Shown here piece by piece: positions 17,381 to 25,855 of a DNA stretch of 44,360 nucleotides. The DNA comes from CAZNDN01 sp964571815 (GTDB taxonomy: Bacteria > Fibrobacterota > Chitinivibrionia > Chitinivibrionales > WJKA01). The position numbers were made by a program, and so were the translations under genes. The DNA lies in NCBI GenBank assembly GCA_964571815.1, contig CAZNDN010000021.1, positions 1 through 44,360 of the forward strand, given 5' to 3'. Below the pieces are notes generated by a model. It ran no database searches. It saw nothing but the letters and a program-made list of their open reading frames with translations, and was not told the origin of the DNA. The first letter of the stretch is position 1, and every line of letters begins with the position of its first letter.

Positions 17381-17810
17381 GAGCGCCTCCACCTGTATAT
17401 ATCCTGTCCCGAATCGGAAGCGGTTGTGCGTCTGAACCGGCTTCAGTGCATTGCTGCCGGCCGGGACGCCGGCGCGGGGTGAAGTTGCGTTATCCCGCGG
17501 GGCGGGACGAAGGCGGGGAGACCGGGGAGGTTCAGGAACAGGCCGTATATCAACGAGTTGCGGTCATCTCTGGAAAAGCATGTGCGTTTTTCCGTGGAAG
17601 ATGCATTCAAATATTCTCAAGTTTCTCTCTATTCGACCGATATAATAATAGGAGATGGTGGAGGCAAAGCCCGTCGAACCCGCGGGCCAAAAGAAAAGGC
17701 AAGGGTGAAAGGCCCCTGCCCTCTCCGTTCCATCAGGGAAGAGAAACGGCAATTTCTCTCTATGGTGAAATATCGGCAGGATTCGGACACTACTTGAGCG
17801 GCGGGAGCAC
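17381..17810 (+). other. 430-bp non-coding spacer: sigma-28 promoter plus structured leader
   Basis: No credible gene. It contains the sigma-28-like promoter at 17617-17643. The presumed leader to ATG 17811 is about 160 bases and holds an imperfect stem GGCAAGGG/CCCCTGCC (about 17698-17720) and a perfect 7-bp stem AGAGAAA/TTTCTCT with a 6-base loop (17740-17759). Confidence 0.5.
17617..17643 (+). promoter_or_regulatory. sigma-28 (FliA)-type promoter for the FlgM-like gene
   Basis: TCAAGTTT at 17617-17624, 11 bases, then ACCGATAT at 17636-17643. The enterobacterial FliA consensus is TAAAGTTT-N11-GCCGATAA, so 7/8 and 6/8 match with exact spacing. The flagellin promoter in this window (33677-33703) has the same architecture and the same terminal CCGATAT. 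An overlapping TATAAT (17641-17646) could also serve the housekeeping sigma factor. Confidence 0.6.
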
Positions 17811-18050
17811 ATGATACACGGGATTTCGGCATACCAGGCACCGCACGATCGTGAGCCTCTTCGTCGTGGACGACGGCAGCCGACTCCCGTCCCACCCGAT
17901 TCAACCTCAAAGCCCTCCTCCTCCGGCGCGATTCGACAGGACAAGGTCGAGTTGGCTCGATCCAGACTGCGCACGGGTTACTACAACTCCGAAGCTGTGA
18001 CGGAAGAGCTCAGTGACGATTTCGCGCGGGCGTTCGACTTACGATCCTGA
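17811..18050 (+). CDS. small FlgM-like anti-sigma-28 factor candidate
   Basis: 79 residues, ATG with GGGAG upstream. The first half is polar and Pro/Ser-rich, probably disordered. The second half reads DKVELARSRLRTGYYNSEAV and then TEELSDDFARAF. This is close in shape to the C-terminal sigma-binding helix of FlgM (Bacillus pattern EKIxxLKxxIxxGxYKVD). FlgM proteins hold sigma-28 inactive until the flagellar hook is complete. The sigma-28-type promoter upstream supports the call and would give the classic autoregulatory loop. No other flagellar gene is adjacent; the flagellin lies about 15 kb away. Family assignment is inference from a short motif. Confidence 0.55.
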   Translation: MIHGISAYQAPHDREPLRRGRRQPTPVPPDSTSKPSSSGAIRQDKVELARSRLRTGYYNSEAVTEELSDDFARAFDLRS

Positions 18051-18058
18051 TATCCGTC

Positions 18059-18085
18059 CGGTTTCGCGGCTTCGTGCGGAAACCG
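18059..18085 (+). terminator. stem-loop after the FlgM-like gene
   Basis: Perfect 7-bp stem CGGTTTC (18059-18065) and GAAACCG (18079-18085), 9 bases after the stop. There is no T tract, so it may be a weak terminator or an mRNA 3'-end stabiliser. Confidence 0.35.
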
Positions 18086-18243
18086 TCCGATGTGCGTCTC
18101 GGTATCACGCGAAGCAGGGGGGTGCAGTGCGTTTTCACATTGTGCCGGCCTTTTTTTCCCGCCTTACAATGGCGTATATTTAGCACTCCTGATGTGCCCG
18201 CGACGACGGCGTATCTGAAACTCATTTGCGAAAGTGAAGCTCT

Positions 18244-21066
18244 ATGATCGAATCCAGGAGGGGCGTTGGAATTCAGGTGTTGGTTGCCGGTCTTCTGATT
18301 GCATCGGTGTTGCCGGGCTGTGCCGGTCGGAAGAAGGGTGAGGGCCCGACACTGACGGCCGTCATTGTCGTGGGTGGTGCGAAGCGTATTGACCGCGAGG
18401 GGAACGTGGAGGATCTTGGTGAGGGGACGCGGTTGACGGCAGGCGAGGGAGTTGCGGTGGGCGGTTCCGCGAAGGTGAAGCTTGTGGGGGATTGGGGCAG
18501 CGTTGTATATGTCAACGAGAACACCGATTTTACCGTTAAGGCCGCGGACAACCGACGCACGGTGGGGACACCCGGTTTGAAGATGGCCGCCGGTGAGGTG
18601 TATGCACTATGCGGAGACACGTCGGCGGGGGAGGAGATTCTTTCGATCACCACTCCTCTGGTGACGTGTATGGGGGTGGAGTCCCGGTTTGCCGTGCGCC
18701 ACCGTGAAAGAACAACCGTGGTGACCGTGCTGGGTGGTGAAGTTACGGCAATGGTGGCGGGCAGCACGACGACTTTCGGCCCCTGCACCAAACATGTTAT
18801 CCGCGAGGAGGGCGGGAGCGGCCGGGCGGAGTCGATTTTCGAGGACGATCTGGAGCATTTGCGAAGGTGGGTGGGCCGGGGCAATATCGCCTCCGCACTT
18901 CGGGCCTCCGGGTGCTCGGCGCAGCCGGCGAAGGCGGAGAATTTCCCACCCCTGTGGGAAAACCGACCCAGGGCCGTGGGTGAGGCGGGCTCGGTGTTTC
19001 ACGACACGATTCGGGCCTACGATCCGGAAAGCACGGCCGTGCATTTCGAACTGGTAGAGGGTCCCGCGGGAATGCGAATCGATTCCCTTTCCGGCGTCAT
19101 TATGTACCGTCCGAAACGCAAGGGGCGCCACGGGGTTCTGATACGGGTTTCGGATGAAGAGGGAGCGTCGGCCGACGTGCGTTACGAGCTTGTTGTCGAG
19201 GCGGCAACGCAGAAGGAACCGCGGGTCGTGCTGACGTGCCCGCAACAGACGCTCCCGCATGAGCCGGTGACGTTTGATGCTTCCGGCTCCCGGGATCCGA
19301 TAACGGGCAGGAAAGGCCTGACCTACCGTTTCGATATCGACGGTGACGGGACATGGGAGTATCCGAAGGACGGCACGTTTGGTGCCGACGCTGTCGTTGG
19401 GCACACCTACCAGGTCGAGAGGGGCCGGCTGGAGGTTGTTGTCGAGCTGAAGAACCGGGAGGGCAAGACCGCTCGTGTTTCCCAGCCGATACTGGTCAAT
19501 GCTCCTCCCGTTGCACGGCTTACCATCGAGCCGGAGGTGATTGCGCCGGGTTCCGAGGTGACCCTTGATGCATCGGCGAGCAGCGACGGCTATGATCCCG
19601 GTGAGAATCTGACCGTGCGATGGGACCTTGACGGCGATACGGCATGGGACTATCCCGAAGAATCCGCTTTTACCAAAAGCAAGATAGTCAAGTACACGTG
19701 GGATTCTACGGGAACGTACACGGTACGGTTGCAGGTGCGCGACAGTTTCGGCAGCCTGGCGGATACCGGCGTTGTGGTCGAGATTACCGAGAAGCTTCGA
19801 GCCGATTCCCTGCTTGGGCCCGACACCGTGGGTGTCGGCGGCAACGTTGAGCTGCGGTGCAGCACGGCGGTTGCCGAATCGGTGATCGTCGGTTACGAGT
19901 GGGATCTCGACGGTGACAATCTTTACGACCGTAAGACGGACCTGCCGCGACTGGCGCACAGCTATGAGAGTGACGGGCGGTACACGGTTTCGTGTCGTCT
20001 CACGGACCGGGACGGCAGGACCGCCGTGGTGCGACGTACGATCACCGTTACGAATGCGCCCGCGACGGTTGATGCCGGCGGACCGTATCGGACCCAGGTG
20101 AATACCGAGGTTGCCCTTTCCGGCAAGGTGTCGGATCCCGACAACGAGATTGTTTCCTACTCGTGGGATTTCGACGGTGACGGCAAGGGAGACTGGTCGT
20201 CGTCCAAAGAGGCCGATACACGATACACGTTCAGGCGCGCGGGTGAGTATGTGATTTCCTTCGTTGTCAAGACCGACGACGGGAAGGTCAGCTCCGATAC
20301 GGCACGGGTGATTGTCGACAATGAGCCCCCCGAGGCGCGTGCCGGCGAGGACGTGGTTTCCTCGGCGGGCAGGAAAGTGGTTTTGAAGGGGCGTGGAAGG
20401 GATCCCGACGGTACGATCGTGAAGTATGAGTGGGATTTTGACGGAGACGGCACGTACGACTGGTCTTCGGAAGACACCGGATATGTCGAGCATGAGTTCG
20501 GGGAGTTCACCGATGTGGTGCTGAGGGTCACCGATTCCGACGGGGAGACGGCCACGGACACGATGCGGATGGTGATCTGCCCCGAGGATATGGTCCCCGT
20601 GGAGGAAGGGAAATTCTGCGTCGATCGTTATGAATGGCCCAACCGCAAGGGCGATCTGCCGCTGCGTAACGTTACCTACGAGCAGGCCGAGGCGAAATGC
20701 CGCGAAACCGGCAAGCGACTGTGCACCGCCGCGGAATGGACCATGGCCTGTGCCGGCAGCGGCCGGCGCCGGACTCCATACCCCTACGGGAAGAGATTCG
20801 ACAAGGAATCCTGCAATACGCTGGGCAACAGTTGGCGTCACAACGAGCCGGCGAAAGCAGGCAACTTCGTGAAATGTCGGAGCACCTGCGGCGCGCTTGA
20901 CATGAGCGGAAACGTCGCCGAATGGGTCTCGACATCCGGCGGTGCGGAACCCTTTGCCTTCGGCGGGTCCTGGCAGAGCAGCGAGAAGGACAGTCGATGT
21001 GATTCCCGGGTTTCGCTCAAGAAGGACAAGAAATATTTCTACACCGGGTTCAGATGCTGCAAATAG
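18244..21066 (+). CDS. FecR-PKD-formylglycine-enzyme-type lipoprotein
   Basis: 940 residues. Lipoprotein signal with lipobox VLPGC, lipid-bearing Cys at 26. Order of domains: a FecR-like region (about 55-190, e.g. AKVKLVGDWGSVVYVNENTDF); an Ig/cadherin-like module (about 245-322); five PKD-type beta domains (about 328-780), each with an Asp-rich loop of the form WDxDGDGxxDW (FDIDGDGTWEYP, WDLDGDTAWDYP, WDLDGDNLYD, WDFDGDGKGDW, WDFDGDGTYDW). A C-terminal FGE-sulfatase/SUMF1-like domain (about 782-940) has MVPVEEGKFCVDRYEWPN, GKRLCTAAEWTMAC, DMSGNVAEWV and FGGSW, and ends TGFRCCK. The Asp loops suggest calcium binding. Exposed at the envelope; probably a carbohydrate or surface-structure protein rather than a true formylglycine enzyme. 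Its last codons overlap lnt. Confidence 0.85.
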   Translation: MIESRRGVGIQVLVAGLLIASVLPGCAGRKKGEGPTLTAVIVVGGAKRIDREGNVEDLGEGTRLTAGEGVAVGGSAKVKLVGDWGSVVYVNENTDFTVKAADNRRTVGTPGLKMAAGEVYALCGDTSAGEEILSITTPLVTCMGVESRFAVRHRERTTVVTVLGGEVTAMVAGSTTTFGPCTKHVIREEGGSGRAESIFEDDLEHLRRWVGRGNIASALRASGCSAQPAKAENFPPLWENRPRAVGEAGSVFHDTIRAYDPESTAVHFELVEGPAGMRIDSLSGVIMYRPKRKGRHGVLIRVSDEEGASADVRYELVVEAATQKEPRVVLTCPQQTLPHEPVTFDASGSRDPITGRKGLTYRFDIDGDGTWEYPKDGTFGADAVVGHTYQVERGRLEVVVELKNREGKTARVSQPILVNAPPVARLTIEPEVIAPGSEVTLDASASSDGYDPGENLTVRWDLDGDTAWDYPEESAFTKSKIVKYTWDSTGTYTVRLQVRDSFGSLADTGVVVEITEKLRADSLLGPDTVGVGGNVELRCSTAVAESVIVGYEWDLDGDNLYDRKTDLPRLAHSYESDGRYTVSCRLTDRDGRTAVVRRTITVTNAPATVDAGGPYRTQVNTEVALSGKVSDPDNEIVSYSWDFDGDGKGDWSSSKEADTRYTFRRAGEYVISFVVKTDDGKVSSDTARVIVDNEPPEARAGEDVVSSAGRKVVLKGRGRDPDGTIVKYEWDFDGDGTYDWSSEDTGYVEHEFGEFTDVVLRVTDSDGETATDTMRMVICPEDMVPVEEGKFCVDRYEWPNRKGDLPLRNVTYEQAEAKCRETGKRLCTAAEWTMACAGSGRRRTPYPYGKRFDKESCNTLGNSWRHNEPAKAGNFVKCRSTCGALDMSGNVAEWVSTSGGAEPFAFGGSWQSSEKDSRCDSRVSLKKDKKYFYTGFRCCK

Positions 21067-22664
21067 CTGAGAGACTCGGCCGGTTCTACCGGGAAGGGAA
21101 CCGATGGTGGCTGTCGACTGCCGTCGGTTTTTTTTTACCGCTCTGCATGCCTCCCTTCAATCACGGTACGCATTGGCTGCTTGCTCCCGTTCCTTTCTTC
21201 ACGTTCGCGGCACTCGTACCACTGTTTGCCCTCTCGATGCTTCGACGCGGGGCCGCGATCCACGTGTACCTGTTCGGCGTGGCCGCCTCCTTCGGTCAGT
21301 ATTACTGGATCGCCAACGTGATGGCCGAAGGGTTGTGGGGGCTGATCCTGCTGGGCCTGCTGCTTCTTTCGCTGTTTATCGGTCTGTACTATCTGGCGGC
21401 GGGCATGCTTTTCCGCTTCCTTGCCTCCCGCGCGCCGCGCGGGCTTATCTGGGTGTATCCCGCCGTGTGGATATGCCTGGAGTATGCGCGCGGGCTGGGG
21501 GAAATGTCGTTCCCGTGGATGCTGCTGGGTTACTCGGTCATGCCGATTCTGCCTCTTGCGCAGTGCGGCTCGGTTGTCGGGGTTTACGGGCTCTCGTTTC
21601 TGATTGTCCTCGGCAACGTCATACTGTGGAAGCTGCTCGGCTCGAGCGGTGATGCCCGGGGTGCGCGACGAAGGTGGACGGCGCCGTCGGTGTTTGCCGG
21701 CTGCATTCTTCTTGTCTTCCTCTGGGGCCTGATCAGGCTCCGGCGCGCCGACCGGCTCCCCGGCGCCTCGACGATTCGGGTGGCACTGGTCCAGCCCAAT
21801 ATCGACCAGAACAGTTGGGGCAACCGATCGCTGGACACAACATTCGCTATCTGTGAATCGCTGAGCTTACAGGCCGCCGCGCTTGAACCCGATTGTATCG
21901 TTCTCCCTGAAAGCGCGCTCTTGACGTACCTGGCACACCGGCCCGGTCTTCTGGCGCGGGTAGAAGGGTGGGTAGAGAAGACGGGCACGCCCCTCGTGGT
22001 GGGAACACTTCATTTCCAGCGCCCCACGGGAGCTTCTCCGTACAGGTATCTGGTGTACAACTCGGCCTTGCTTTTCGACACGACCGCGACGCTCACCCGA
22101 ATGTATCACAAGATGAAACTCGTTCCGTTCAGCGAGGCACTGCCGTTTGAGGGCTACTTCCCCATTCTCAGCCGGGTGAACCTGGGGGAGGCCGATTTCA
22201 AGAAGGGACGCGATCCGGTCGTCTTTCATATCGGCGAAAGCACCAGGGCGGTTCCTCTGATATGCTATGAAGTCATCTACCCCGGATTTGTTTGGAGGCG
22301 AATCGGCACCGAGGCGAATCTGTTGCTGAATATTACCAACGACGCCTGGTTCGGCCGGTCAACCGCTCCGTTTCATCACGCGGCAATGGCACGGATGCGA
22401 TGCGTGGAAAACGGTATCGGTCTTGCGCGTTGCGCCAATGCGGGAATCAGCATGGGAGTCGATCGCTTCGGCAGGGTCCTCGAGAAGACGGAGCTATACA
22501 CCCGCGGAGTGACGGTGGTGGACGTGCCGCTGGAGCCGCTTCCTACGGTGTACTCCCGGTTCGGCGACTGGCCGGTGCTGTTGTGCGCCGCCGCGCTGGT
22601 GGTATTGCTGATGCGGGCTGCGTGGTCGGCCCGGCGCGCCGGTGGGCCGATGCGCCGGGAGTGA
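21054..22664 (+). CDS. lnt: apolipoprotein N-acyltransferase
   Basis: 536 residues. Inner-membrane enzyme adding the third acyl chain to lipoproteins, so it marks a diderm with triacylated lipoproteins. About six N-terminal membrane helices (20-225), then a periplasmic nitrilase-like domain (about 245-500). Catalytic triad candidates: Glu in IVLPESALLTYL near 283, Lys in MYHKMKLVPFSEALPFEG near 352, and Cys in VPLICYEVIYPGF near 404. A last helix (about 505-525) follows. The start ATG lies inside the end of the FGE lipoprotein gene (13-base overlap), so the two are cotranslated. The pairing with a large lipoprotein gene is sensible but probably coincidental. Confidence 0.93.
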   Translation: MLQIAERLGRFYREGNRWWLSTAVGFFLPLCMPPFNHGTHWLLAPVPFFTFAALVPLFALSMLRRGAAIHVYLFGVAASFGQYYWIANVMAEGLWGLILLGLLLLSLFIGLYYLAAGMLFRFLASRAPRGLIWVYPAVWICLEYARGLGEMSFPWMLLGYSVMPILPLAQCGSVVGVYGLSFLIVLGNVILWKLLGSSGDARGARRRWTAPSVFAGCILLVFLWGLIRLRRADRLPGASTIRVALVQPNIDQNSWGNRSLDTTFAICESLSLQAAALEPDCIVLPESALLTYLAHRPGLLARVEGWVEKTGTPLVVGTLHFQRPTGASPYRYLVYNSALLFDTTATLTRMYHKMKLVPFSEALPFEGYFPILSRVNLGEADFKKGRDPVVFHIGESTRAVPLICYEVIYPGFVWRRIGTEANLLLNITNDAWFGRSTAPFHHAAMARMRCVENGIGLARCANAGISMGVDRFGRVLEKTELYTRGVTVVDVPLEPLPTVYSRFGDWPVLLCAAALVVLLMRAAWSARRAGGPMRRE

Positions 22665-22681
22665 CCCGCGGCGCAATCGTA

Positions 22682-23491
22682 TCAGCGGTCTCCTTCGGTC
22701 TTCTCCGGAGCGTATGCATTGATTTCCAGCAGGTGATCGACTCCTACCAGCCGCAGGTTGCACGATGCGGCTCGCGCCAGGAGGCTTTCCAGCGCCCCGA
22801 GAAAGGCCGATTTGTGTTCGATCTTCGGCAGGATATCGTGCAGAAGTACGATTTCTCCTCCGCGGGCCATCTCCGGGAAGCGCCGGAACGCCCTCCGGTT
22901 GGTGTTGCCGCGATCACCGGCGCCGCGGCTCCATCCCACACACTGCATGCCGAGCGTTTCGAGCGCACGGCCCGTGTGGGGATTGGTGAGACCCACCGGC
23001 GGCCGATACAAGAGGGTTCGCCTGCCGATGCACCGGTAAATCACTTCGCGGGCGGCGCCGATGTCGCGCACCAGCGCCCCGGTCATTCTGAAGTTTGAGC
23101 GAATGTCGTGGTGGTAGTCATGGCAGGCGATTGTGTGGCCCGCATCGTACGCCCGTCTCACCAGGTGCGGGTGCTGCGCGGCGTGCTTGCCGACAACGAA
23201 AAACGTGGCGTGCGCTCCGTAACGATCGAGGAGCCTGAGCACCTCGGGTGTCAGAGCCGGATCGGGACCGTCATCGAAGCTCAGGGCGATGAGTTCTTTC
23301 TTTCGGGCGTTTCGCAGCAGGCATCGGCAGAAGAAGCCCAGTCTGATATCGAAGATACCCCACACGAAAACGGGCACGTGGGCAACAAGGAATGCGGAGC
23401 AGAGCGTGCGGAGCGCGGGAGGGCAGAGATACCGGGTGAAGATTGCGATCGGCAGGGTGCACGACCACACGGAAAAAGGTCTCAGAGGCAC
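22682..23491 (-). CDS. membrane-anchored NodB-type polysaccharide deacetylase
   Basis: 269 residues; GTG start at 23491 overlapping the stop of the ketosynthase fusion gene, with GGAGCGG upstream. The N-terminus has one or two hydrophobic segments (about 10-60), so the protein is probably membrane-bound with the catalytic domain outside the cytoplasm. The NodB (CE4) motifs are present: SFDDGPDPALTPEVL near 71 (catalytic base and metal Asp), CHDYHHDIRS near 122 (His-x3-His), RPPVGLTN near 162 and IVLLHDILP near 213. CE4 enzymes remove N-acetyl groups from GlcNAc polymers or O-acetyl groups from other glycans. Last gene of the acyl carrier protein/ketosynthase operon, which suggests work on an acylated glycan or lipid-linked sugar; that is inference. 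Confidence 0.85.
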   Translation of the reverse strand: MPLRPFSVWSCTLPIAIFTRYLCPPALRTLCSAFLVAHVPVFVWGIFDIRLGFFCRCLLRNARKKELIALSFDDGPDPALTPEVLRLLDRYGAHATFFVVGKHAAQHPHLVRRAYDAGHTIACHDYHHDIRSNFRMTGALVRDIGAAREVIYRCIGRRTLLYRPPVGLTNPHTGRALETLGMQCVGWSRGAGDRGNTNRRAFRRFPEMARGGEIVLLHDILPKIEHKSAFLGALESLLARAASCNLRLVGVDHLLEINAYAPEKTEGDR

Positions 23492-25497
23492 AGCACTACC
23501 GCTCCGGCGCTTCGGGCCGAGGGAGAATGGGTGCCGAAGACGAACGTGCCGTGTGCTCCTTCCTGCTGAAGCTCGTGCATTCGAAAGGCCGAACTGAGCG
23601 TTGAATTGGGACCATGCAGAGGGCCGGCGTAGACGACATCGGCCTCATTCGGGAGGCCGGCAGCTTTCCTGCAGGCCGCGTCGATATCCTGATGATCCTC
23701 CAGGGGCTTCGCAACCGTGCCGTACAACCAGGGAGGCGGGCATGCGGGATCGGCGCGATCGAGCACAAGCGCCGCGGCCCCTTCCTCCCGGTCTTCGGAG
23801 AGGAAGGTGCCGCACGTCTCCGAAAGGCAGGGCTGAAGTCTGCGCAGCAGCTCGGTCTGCTCCTCGACTGCGACCAGGAGTGCGGGAAAGCAGTCCGGGG
23901 AAAGCAGCCCGATGGCGGCCAGTGCGCATCCGAACGAATGAGGGCCGTCACAGAAGGTAAGGTTCGGCCCGTTGATGTTGAATTCGATGGCCGGCATGCC
24001 GCCGATTGCGTTATGCACCGAAGCGACAAAACTGCGTGGAGAGCCGAACCCGGTCCGGTAGATTCCGTCAAGGAACGCGCGGGTTTCTTCCAGAGCGCCG
24101 AGTGCCGAGGCTGTAATCAGGCTGCGGGGCGAGGACCCCGTTTCCCGCAAAACCCTTTTCACCGCGGCGTAGGCCATCTGCTGCAGCCGCGGCGTTCGTC
24201 GTTTCGTTTTAGCGGGAACTTCATCTTCCCACCCCGGTTCCCGGGAGGGCATGAGACAGGTGATACCGAGCACGTTCAGGTGGTCCGGCGCGGTATGGCC
24301 TTCGGAGAACCGGGCGGCATAGTTCCCGGCAGGTTTGGACAGAAGGAGCGCGGCGTTGTTGCCGCCGAATCCGAAGGAGTTCTTGAGCACATGGCGAAGG
24401 GGCCTGGAGACGGGTTTCGGGTCGGCTTCTATCCCGATTGCTTCATCCGGGGTTGTGAGTCCCCCCGTACGAGGAATGGTGTTGCTTCTGAGGGCCTCTA
24501 CGGCGCAGACCGTTTCGATGGTCCCTGATGCGGCCAGGGTGTGTCCGAGGGTCCTTTTCATCGAGCAGACGGGAGGGTGCCGGTCGCCGAATACCGACCG
24601 CATTGCGTTTGTTTCGGATATGTCGTTGTCGGGCGTGCCCGTGCCGTGGGCCGCGATCAGGTCTATGTCGGATGCGTGAAGGCCGGCTTCCGCGAGCGCC
24701 GCCCGAACCGCACGTCGTGCCCCGTTGCCCTCGGGATCGGGAGCGGTCATGTGGTAACAGTCGGCGGTAGCTCCCCAGCCGTCGACGAGGGCAAGCGGAT
24801 CGAGTTTGCGGCGGTGCACAACGCCCGGCGAGGCCAGCAACACCGCCCCGGCGCCTTCGCCGAGACTGATGCCCGCCCTGTCGCGGTCAAAGGGTCGACA
24901 GCCGTTGGGATCGAGGAGCAGGAGACCGGCGAACCCCTGGACCGTAAGTGTCGCAAGCGCATCGGCCCCCACGGCCAGCACCGTGTCACACAGTCCGCGC
25001 TCTATCAGTCGCTTGGCCAGACCGACCGCATGCAATCCCGTGGAGCAGGCGGTGGAAACGGTAAGGAAGCCCTGGAGGTCGAAGCGCCTGCACAGATGCC
25101 CGGCGAGGGCCGTGGGCTCGTGGAAAGCCAGCTCCCGCGGGGCCTGCTTGATATGTGAGGGGTCTTCGATGAGCTTCCGGTAGAACTCCTCCGAGCGGGT
25201 CATCCCGCCGACAGTGGTGGCAAAAACAAGCAGGGTACGGATTTCGCGGCGATCAGGCAGGGGGCGGAGTGCTTCCTCCGCGGCCCGCAGAGCAAGCGCG
25301 AGGGTGCGGTTTTCCGCGTCTCGGGCAGCGGCCGTATCGTTGACACGGGCGGCAAGGACGGGGCGCTGGGGAGCACCGATGGGCAGCTTGAGTTTTCGCA
25401 GCCCGTCACGGCCTTCCGCGACGGCCCGAAACGTGGCGGAGGCATCGGCGCCAAGTGCCGAAACGGCCCCCACTCCGATTATGGGAACAGAACTCAT
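23482..25497 (-). CDS. ketosynthase fused to a Cys-less ketosynthase/chain-length-factor-like domain
   Basis: 671 residues from ATG 25497 (TTG 25533 is an alternative). Residues 1 to about 400 form a complete FabF-type beta-ketoacyl-ACP synthase: SLGEGAGAVLL, catalytic Cys 151 in VSTACSTGLHAV, His in AAHGTGTPDND, Lys-His in SMKRTLGHTLAASG, and NSFGFGGNNAALLL. From about 415 a second, shorter domain looks like the first half of a ketosynthase (SFVASVHNAIGGMPAIEFNI, then GPNLTFCDGPHSFGCALAAI) but has no nucleophilic Cys at the ACxxG position, as in chain-length factors (Ketoacyl-synt_2 type of aryl polyene loci). So one chain carries an active and an inactive unit. The genes before it are ACP, a second inactive unit and another ketosynthase. 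Confidence 0.8.
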   Translation of the reverse strand: MSSVPIIGVGAVSALGADASATFRAVAEGRDGLRKLKLPIGAPQRPVLAARVNDTAAARDAENRTLALALRAAEEALRPLPDRREIRTLLVFATTVGGMTRSEEFYRKLIEDPSHIKQAPRELAFHEPTALAGHLCRRFDLQGFLTVSTACSTGLHAVGLAKRLIERGLCDTVLAVGADALATLTVQGFAGLLLLDPNGCRPFDRDRAGISLGEGAGAVLLASPGVVHRRKLDPLALVDGWGATADCYHMTAPDPEGNGARRAVRAALAEAGLHASDIDLIAAHGTGTPDNDISETNAMRSVFGDRHPPVCSMKRTLGHTLAASGTIETVCAVEALRSNTIPRTGGLTTPDEAIGIEADPKPVSRPLRHVLKNSFGFGGNNAALLLSKPAGNYAARFSEGHTAPDHLNVLGITCLMPSREPGWEDEVPAKTKRRTPRLQQMAYAAVKRVLRETGSSPRSLITASALGALEETRAFLDGIYRTGFGSPRSFVASVHNAIGGMPAIEFNINGPNLTFCDGPHSFGCALAAIGLLSPDCFPALLVAVEEQTELLRRLQPCLSETCGTFLSEDREEGAAALVLDRADPACPPPWLYGTVAKPLEDHQDIDAACRKAAGLPNEADVVYAGPLHGPNSTLSSAFRMHELQQEGAHGTFVFGTHSPSARSAGAVVLCL

Positions 25498-25585
25498 GTG
25501 AGAGTCGACAGTCAACGGGGGTTCGTGGTACAAGAAACAGAGCGGAGAGCCGTCTGCGTGAAACCGGCGTCATTTTCCGCGCCAC

Positions 25586-25855
25586 CTACCGAGTGCCGGA
25601 TCGATGTTCCTCGATGAACTCGGCGATTGACCGCACGGAAGAGAACACACTTCTTCCCACGTTCACATCGGGAACCTGCACACCGTATTCCTTTTCCATC
25701 AGAACCAGCAGCTCGAGTGTGTCGATGGAATCGAGGCCCAACCCCTCTCCAATGAGGGGCGCATCGGGATCGATGTCCGCCGGGATCACGTCGCTCAACT
25801 TGAGCGTATCGATTATTTCCTTCTTGAGTTTTTCGATCAGGTCGTCTTCAGGCAC
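25586..25855 (-). CDS. acyl carrier protein
   Basis: 89 residues. Phosphopantetheine attachment motif GLGLDSIDTLEL, Ser about 43. The helix order and acidic character are those of a type II carrier protein, carrying the growing acyl chain for the ketosynthases beside it. The start overlaps the end of the upstream ketosynthase-like gene by 8 bases. It differs from a housekeeping AcpP by its position and by DSID in place of the common DSLD. Which phosphopantetheinyl transferase loads it is unknown. Confidence 0.9.
   Translation of the reverse strand: MPEDDLIEKLKKEIIDTLKLSDVIPADIDPDAPLIGEGLGLDSIDTLELLVLMEKEYGVQVPDVNVGRSVFSSVRSIAEFIEEHRSGTR

Noticed and set aside
17655..17715. c-di-GMP-I (GEMM) riboswitch
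   Set aside because: GGCAAAGCC...GGCC resembles part of the core, but the conserved CACGCACAGGGCAAACC segment and the GAAA tetraloop/receptor are missing.
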